This document shows, one piece after another, positions 30,306-33,363 of a stretch of DNA of 33,363 nt. The notes beneath the pieces are model-generated. The model saw only the letters and a program-made list of their open reading frames with translations, made no database searches and had not been told where the DNA came from. The translations under genes were made by a program, and so were the position numbers. Positions within the stretch are counted from its first letter, which is position 1; every line of letters begins with the position of its first letter. This DNA comes from Muribaculaceae bacterium (GTDB lineage Bacteria > Bacteroidota > Bacteroidia > Bacteroidales > Muribaculaceae), in assembly GCA_016290325.1 (NCBI GenBank), contig JAEETL010000031.1:1-33363 (forward strand), given 5' to 3'.

Positions 30306-31895
30306 TTATTTGTCGTTTACGATGCCGTTGATCCAGTCAAAGAGCTCGTCGAGGGCGTAGTCGCCACTATGGGGACGGTTCCATGCCAGCAGGAAATTGA
30401 CGTCCTTGCCCGCATTCTGGAGTTTGAGCGCCAAATTGATGGGCACGGGGAATGAAGTGTCGCGGTCACGGGCACCGTGGCGGATGTACCAATGGGGAGC
30501 CACGTCGGTCACGCCGTCGCTGATGAAATTCATCGGGTTCAACAGACGCACGTTTTCGCGTATTTCATCGGTCACCACCGATCCCGTCTTGGCGGCGCTG
30601 TAATCGGTGAAGTTCACGCTGCTGCCGCTCTTATCGCCAAACTCCTCGTTCTCGCCCGAAGCACGGCCGCCCGCAACACCTTGGGTGTCAAATGCGGGAG
30701 CGGTCTTCAGCGGCTGGGTGGAAACGACGTAGTTGAGATATTTGTCCATATCCAGGTCGATGATGTAATCGCCCGGCTGGAGATGCAACCTCACGGGCGG
30801 ACGGACTTGAATATCTCGTGACATCATCTTGTCAAGTTCATTTTCAGACAAATGCATCTGATTGGCTAACTCTTGTTTAGATACACTCTTCACGCCACCA
30901 TTGATGGGAGGCATTCCGCCCATCTCTTCCTTGTCGAACTTGAAGCCGAGACTGTCGGGGATGTCGGCACCGGCATTCTTGGCGATTTGTGCCGAACGGA
31001 TGAGTTCACACTTGATGTAATCCAAGTAGTTGTCGGCGGTGAGCAGTGTGCCGTCGGGCGTGTGCAGGCTCAGGCTAGCGAGATAGGCGGGGAACTGTGC
31101 TTTGAGTTCGTCGCTCACGGCGAGCACGGCCGGGTCGCCCTGCTGTCGGCTGTCGGTGCCGTTATAGAGCCACTCGTAGGCCATGTCGGCATTCTCCAGG
31201 TCGATAATCGGGCAATAGCATACCGAGGCAAACACGTCGTCACGCTGCTGGGCGGCACCCATGGCGCGCAACATGGGCTCATAGGCGGGATTGTTGCCCG
31301 TTGCACCCATCAGGCTCGACATCGCTCCACCGGCACTGGTGCCGTCGGTGATGATCCTCTCTGCGTCACCGGGCATCACGTCGTCAAACTGGCGCAGGTA
31401 GCGGATGGCGGCCTTCAGGTCCAATATGGCGGCAGGGGCGCGGCCCGTGTAGATGGTCTGTCCCTTCTTGATGCCGGCCTTCTTGTCGGTTTTAGTGGCG
31501 GTCACAGTTGAGTTGCGGCCTCGGCTGCCAGGAATGGCCACCACATAGCCCTCTTTCAACGCCCGGCCTGTGGCATCGCTGGCCTTGGGTTGCTGGGCGG
31601 GCGCTGCCATATAGCCGCCCACATAGGTGCGCAGCAGTATCGGGGTCTGCTGGGTCGCTCCAACGGGCACATACACGTTGATGGTCTGATAGGCCGAATC
31701 TTCCACGTTAGTCACGAAGAACATGCCCTCATAGGCCGTGTAGCTCACCTCCTGGCCGTCAGGCATCGTCAAGGTTCTCGTCTCGCCGATTGTCGGGTCA
31801 AATTTCAGTTGCGGCGACGTTTTTACAGCTTTAGTTTTAGCGCTCGCACCAGCCACCACAGCAAGTGTCAGCATCCATGTCAATATTCTCTTCAT
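30306..31895 (-). CDS. Exported subtype-B tannase-like alpha/beta hydrolase
   Basis: 529 aa from ATG 31895 (MKRILTWMLTLAVVAGASA, signal peptide). The nucleophile is Ser187 in TDGTSAGGAMSSLMGATGNN; the block TGRAPAAILDLKAAIRYLRQ, DDVFASVCYCPIIDLENADM, AYEWLY is characteristic of subtype-B tannases of Lactobacillus TanLp1 type. Near the C-terminus HGARDRDTSFPV and RPHSGDY likely supply the Asp and His of the triad. The family hydrolyses gallate esters or related aromatic esters in plant polyphenols. Convergent with araC, 14 bp apart. A TAnnTTTG box is at 31922-31929. Confidence 0.85.
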   Translation of the reverse strand: MKRILTWMLTLAVVAGASAKTKAVKTSPQLKFDPTIGETRTLTMPDGQEVSYTAYEGMFFVTNVEDSAYQTINVYVPVGATQQTPILLRTYVGGYMAAPAQQPKASDATGRALKEGYVVAIPGSRGRNSTVTATKTDKKAGIKKGQTIYTGRAPAAILDLKAAIRYLRQFDDVMPGDAERIITDGTSAGGAMSSLMGATGNNPAYEPMLRAMGAAQQRDDVFASVCYCPIIDLENADMAYEWLYNGTDSRQQGDPAVLAVSDELKAQFPAYLASLSLHTPDGTLLTADNYLDYIKCELIRSAQIAKNAGADIPDSLGFKFDKEEMGGMPPINGGVKSVSKQELANQMHLSENELDKMMSRDIQVRPPVRLHLQPGDYIIDLDMDKYLNYVVSTQPLKTAPAFDTQGVAGGRASGENEEFGDKSGSSVNFTDYSAAKTGSVVTDEIRENVRLLNPMNFISDGVTDVAPHWYIRHGARDRDTSFPVPINLALKLQNAGKDVNFLLAWNRPHSGDYALDELFDWINGIVNDK

Positions 31896-31921
31896 ATCAT
31901 TATTAAATTGATTACTTGCTC

Positions 31922-31929
31922 CAAAAGTA
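31922..31929 (-). promoter_or_regulatory. -7 box for the tannase-like gene
   Basis: The minus strand reads TACTTTTG followed by G, about 27 nt before the ATG, and 19 bp from the MITE-like element. Confidence 0.45.
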
Positions 31930-31947
31930 ATCAAAAAACAACATAAA

Positions 31948-32100
31948 GGGTGTGTCATAATTGCAATGTCGCTACATAAATCGGCCTACGGCCGAGAAAT
32001 TTAAACAAATTATTTAAAAAAATAAATAAAAATTTTTATTTGTTCTAATATTAATACAAAATTTGTTTAAATTTCCGCAGATAAATTATGACACAGCCCC
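31948..32100. mobile_element. MITE-like element with nested inverted repeats
   Basis: About 153 bp. Outer ends GGGTGTGTCATAATT (31948-31962) and AATTATGACACAGCCCC (32084-32100) are imperfect inverted repeats of the IS-end kind. Inside are a TCGGCC/GGCCGA hairpin (31981-31995), a perfect 16-bp inverted repeat (31996-32011 with 32060-32075), and a central 18-bp palindrome AAATAAAAATTTTTATTT (32024-32041). No ORF. No obvious target duplication. Confidence 0.6.
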
Positions 32101-32148
32101 AAGGTCATGTGGTGAACCACACTGAATTTCAGGAATTATATCCTGCGA

Positions 32149-33099
32149 TTACTCATCAAGATTTATCAGGGTGTATGTCTTTGAACCCAGGCCAATCTGC
32201 TGGGCATAGTCGGTGATGTAAGTGCCGTGTTGGCGGTTGATGCGCTCGATGAGGGGCTTGTTGTCATCGCCCGGCTTGCCTTTGTGGTTAAACACCATGT
32301 CAAGGCAGGCTTGGTCAACGGCAACAGGGTCAAGCGATGCCATGATGCCCATGTCGAGCAGCTCGGGCTTTGCAGGACTGCCGTCGCAGTCGCAATCGAC
32401 CGACATGTTGTTCATCACGTTGATGTAGATGACACGTCCGCTGAAATAGTTGTGCACCGCCTGGGCTGCTGCGGCCATGGACTCAAGGAACCCGTCCTGG
32501 TCATCAATGTGATTCCACATTTCCCCAGCATCCTCGGTGATACCCACCGAATGGATGTTGGCTTTACCGGCCGTTGATGCCACGCCGATGCTGGCGTTCT
32601 TCATCACACCGCCAAAGCCACCCATAGCATGGCCCTTAAAGTGGGCGAGGTTGATCATGAAGTCATAGTAGGGCAAGTGGTTACCAACGATGTTGTAACG
32701 CAGGTGCTTGTGGTCCTGAACAGGGATGCGCAAATCACCGAACTCATCCATCAGGTCGACGGCAAAGATGCTGTCAAAGCCATGCTCATGGATGGTCTCC
32801 CAGTGCTTTTTCGGGTCCATGCGCGTACCTGGATAGGCGGTGCAGCACTCCACGATAGTACCGTTGACCTCCTCCACAAGCTGACGGATCAACGTTGGCT
32901 TCAAGTAGTGGGTGTTGCCACCCTCGCCCGTTGAGATTTTCACCGCCACGCGACCCGTAGCCTCGACGCCCAGGGCCTTGTAGATTTTCACCAATGACTC
33001 GGGGGTAATCTCTCTGGTGAAATACACTTGGGATTGTGCTAAAACTGCAGTTGAAGTCAGCATCAACACTGCCGACAAGAATAATCTTATTGTTTTCAT
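32149..33099 (-). CDS. Exported DUF362 protein
   Basis: 316 aa with signal peptide MKTIRLFLSAVLMLTSTAVLA. DUF362 signatures: VAVKISTGEGGNTHYLKPTL, NLAHFKGHAMGGFGGVMKNA, SIGVAS, ASLDPVAVDQACLD. The ferredoxin domain that some DUF362 proteins carry is absent; VDCDCDGSPAK is a small Cys/Asp motif. Function of the family is poorly known. It is 17 nt downstream of the partial aldo/keto reductase, in the same orientation, so they form an operon. Confidence 0.8.
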   Translation of the reverse strand: MKTIRLFLSAVLMLTSTAVLAQSQVYFTREITPESLVKIYKALGVEATGRVAVKISTGEGGNTHYLKPTLIRQLVEEVNGTIVECCTAYPGTRMDPKKHWETIHEHGFDSIFAVDLMDEFGDLRIPVQDHKHLRYNIVGNHLPYYDFMINLAHFKGHAMGGFGGVMKNASIGVASTAGKANIHSVGITEDAGEMWNHIDDQDGFLESMAAAAQAVHNYFSGRVIYINVMNNMSVDCDCDGSPAKPELLDMGIMASLDPVAVDQACLDMVFNHKGKPGDDNKPLIERINRQHGTYITDYAQQIGLGSKTYTLINLDE

Positions 33100-33116
33100 A
33101 ATGGTCTGGTTTTGGG

Positions 33117-33363
33117 TTATCCGTAATTCTCTATTAAATACTTCACGAACTGCGGGTCACCAAAGTTGATGGTGCCGGTGTCGTGCTGGTTCAGTTGGGC
33201 AATCTGTGCCATCTCGTCGTTGGTCAGCGCAAAGTCGAAAATGTCAAAATTCTGCGCCATGCGCTCCTTGTGACTCGACTTGGGTATGGCGACGATGCCA
33301 CGCTGGGTGAGCCAGCGAAGGGCCACTTGAGCAGCACTCTTACCATAGTTGGCACCAATCGTT
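33117..33363 (-). CDS. Aldo/keto reductase (AKR3), C-terminal part (runs off the right edge)
   Basis: The visible 81 codons read TIGANYGKSAAQVALRWLTQ, RGIVAIPKSSHKERMAQNFD, then IFDFALTNDEMAQIAQLN. This is the C-terminal end of the AKR barrel, with the cofactor-binding IPKSSHKERMAQN motif. Catalytic residues are outside the window. It is the gene upstream of DUF362. Confidence 0.85.
   Translation of the reverse strand, partial: TIGANYGKSAAQVALRWLTQRGIVAIPKSSHKERMAQNFDIFDFALTNDEMAQIAQLNQHDTGTINFGDPQFVKYLIENYG

Overview
The window looks like chromosomal DNA of a Bacteroidales bacterium, probably Prevotellaceae or Muribaculaceae. Reasons: many genes are preceded by the Bacteroidetes promoter box TAnnTTTG, several with a TTG/TTTG box about 19-21 nt upstream; Shine-Dalgarno sites are mostly absent; and the proteins (GH106 glycosidase, Fib_succ_major and SUMF1 modules, dockerin-like repeats, BspA-type LRRs, subtype-B tannase-like esterase) are typical of that order. 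The genus cannot be fixed from this sequence alone.

Layout. 1-251: right end of an IS3-family insertion sequence. 307-4630: a small membrane protein, then a GDPD lipoprotein and GH106 glycosidase on the minus strand, separated by a heptamer repeat. 4630-11350: secreted or surface proteins: two paralogous cassettes (promoter, signal peptide, half-dockerin) fused to different C-type-lectin-like modules, a feruloyl-esterase-like enzyme, the AtoE fatty-acid transporter, a relic of a third cassette, and a C-terminal dockerin protein. 11400-18190: housekeeping and regulation: Lrp/AsnC regulator, GDP-mannose synthesis (manC), ssb, an argR-argC pair in which both proteins lack key residues, a large secreted dockerin protein, rnhB and tRNA-Leu.

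18200-23360 is an AT-richer accessory island directly behind tRNA-Leu. It holds decayed mobile-element coding sequence overlapped in another frame by three small, mutually similar ORFs, an HAD phosphatase gene with a decayed second copy, a 49-aa membrane protein, a 538-aa LRR protein, and an unknown protein coupled to a truncated ORF.

23365-33363 returns to core-like genes: a DUF2007/zinc-ribbon protein, an EEP phosphatase, a tightly packed four-gene operon (aldo/keto reductase, amidohydrolase-ABM fusion, aldo/keto reductase, CMD-cupin) with a divergent AraC regulator whose start site overlaps two palindromes, a tannase-like esterase, a MITE-like element, and a DUF362 protein next to a third aldo/keto reductase that runs out of the window.

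The main leads are the shuffled dockerin/C-type-lectin cassettes (possible diversity-generating-retroelement targets, inferred only), the residue-deficient ArgR/ArgC-like pair, the overlapping small-ORF trio, and the AraC-controlled redox/hydrolase operon. No reverse transcriptase, cohesin or CRISPR array is seen in the window.
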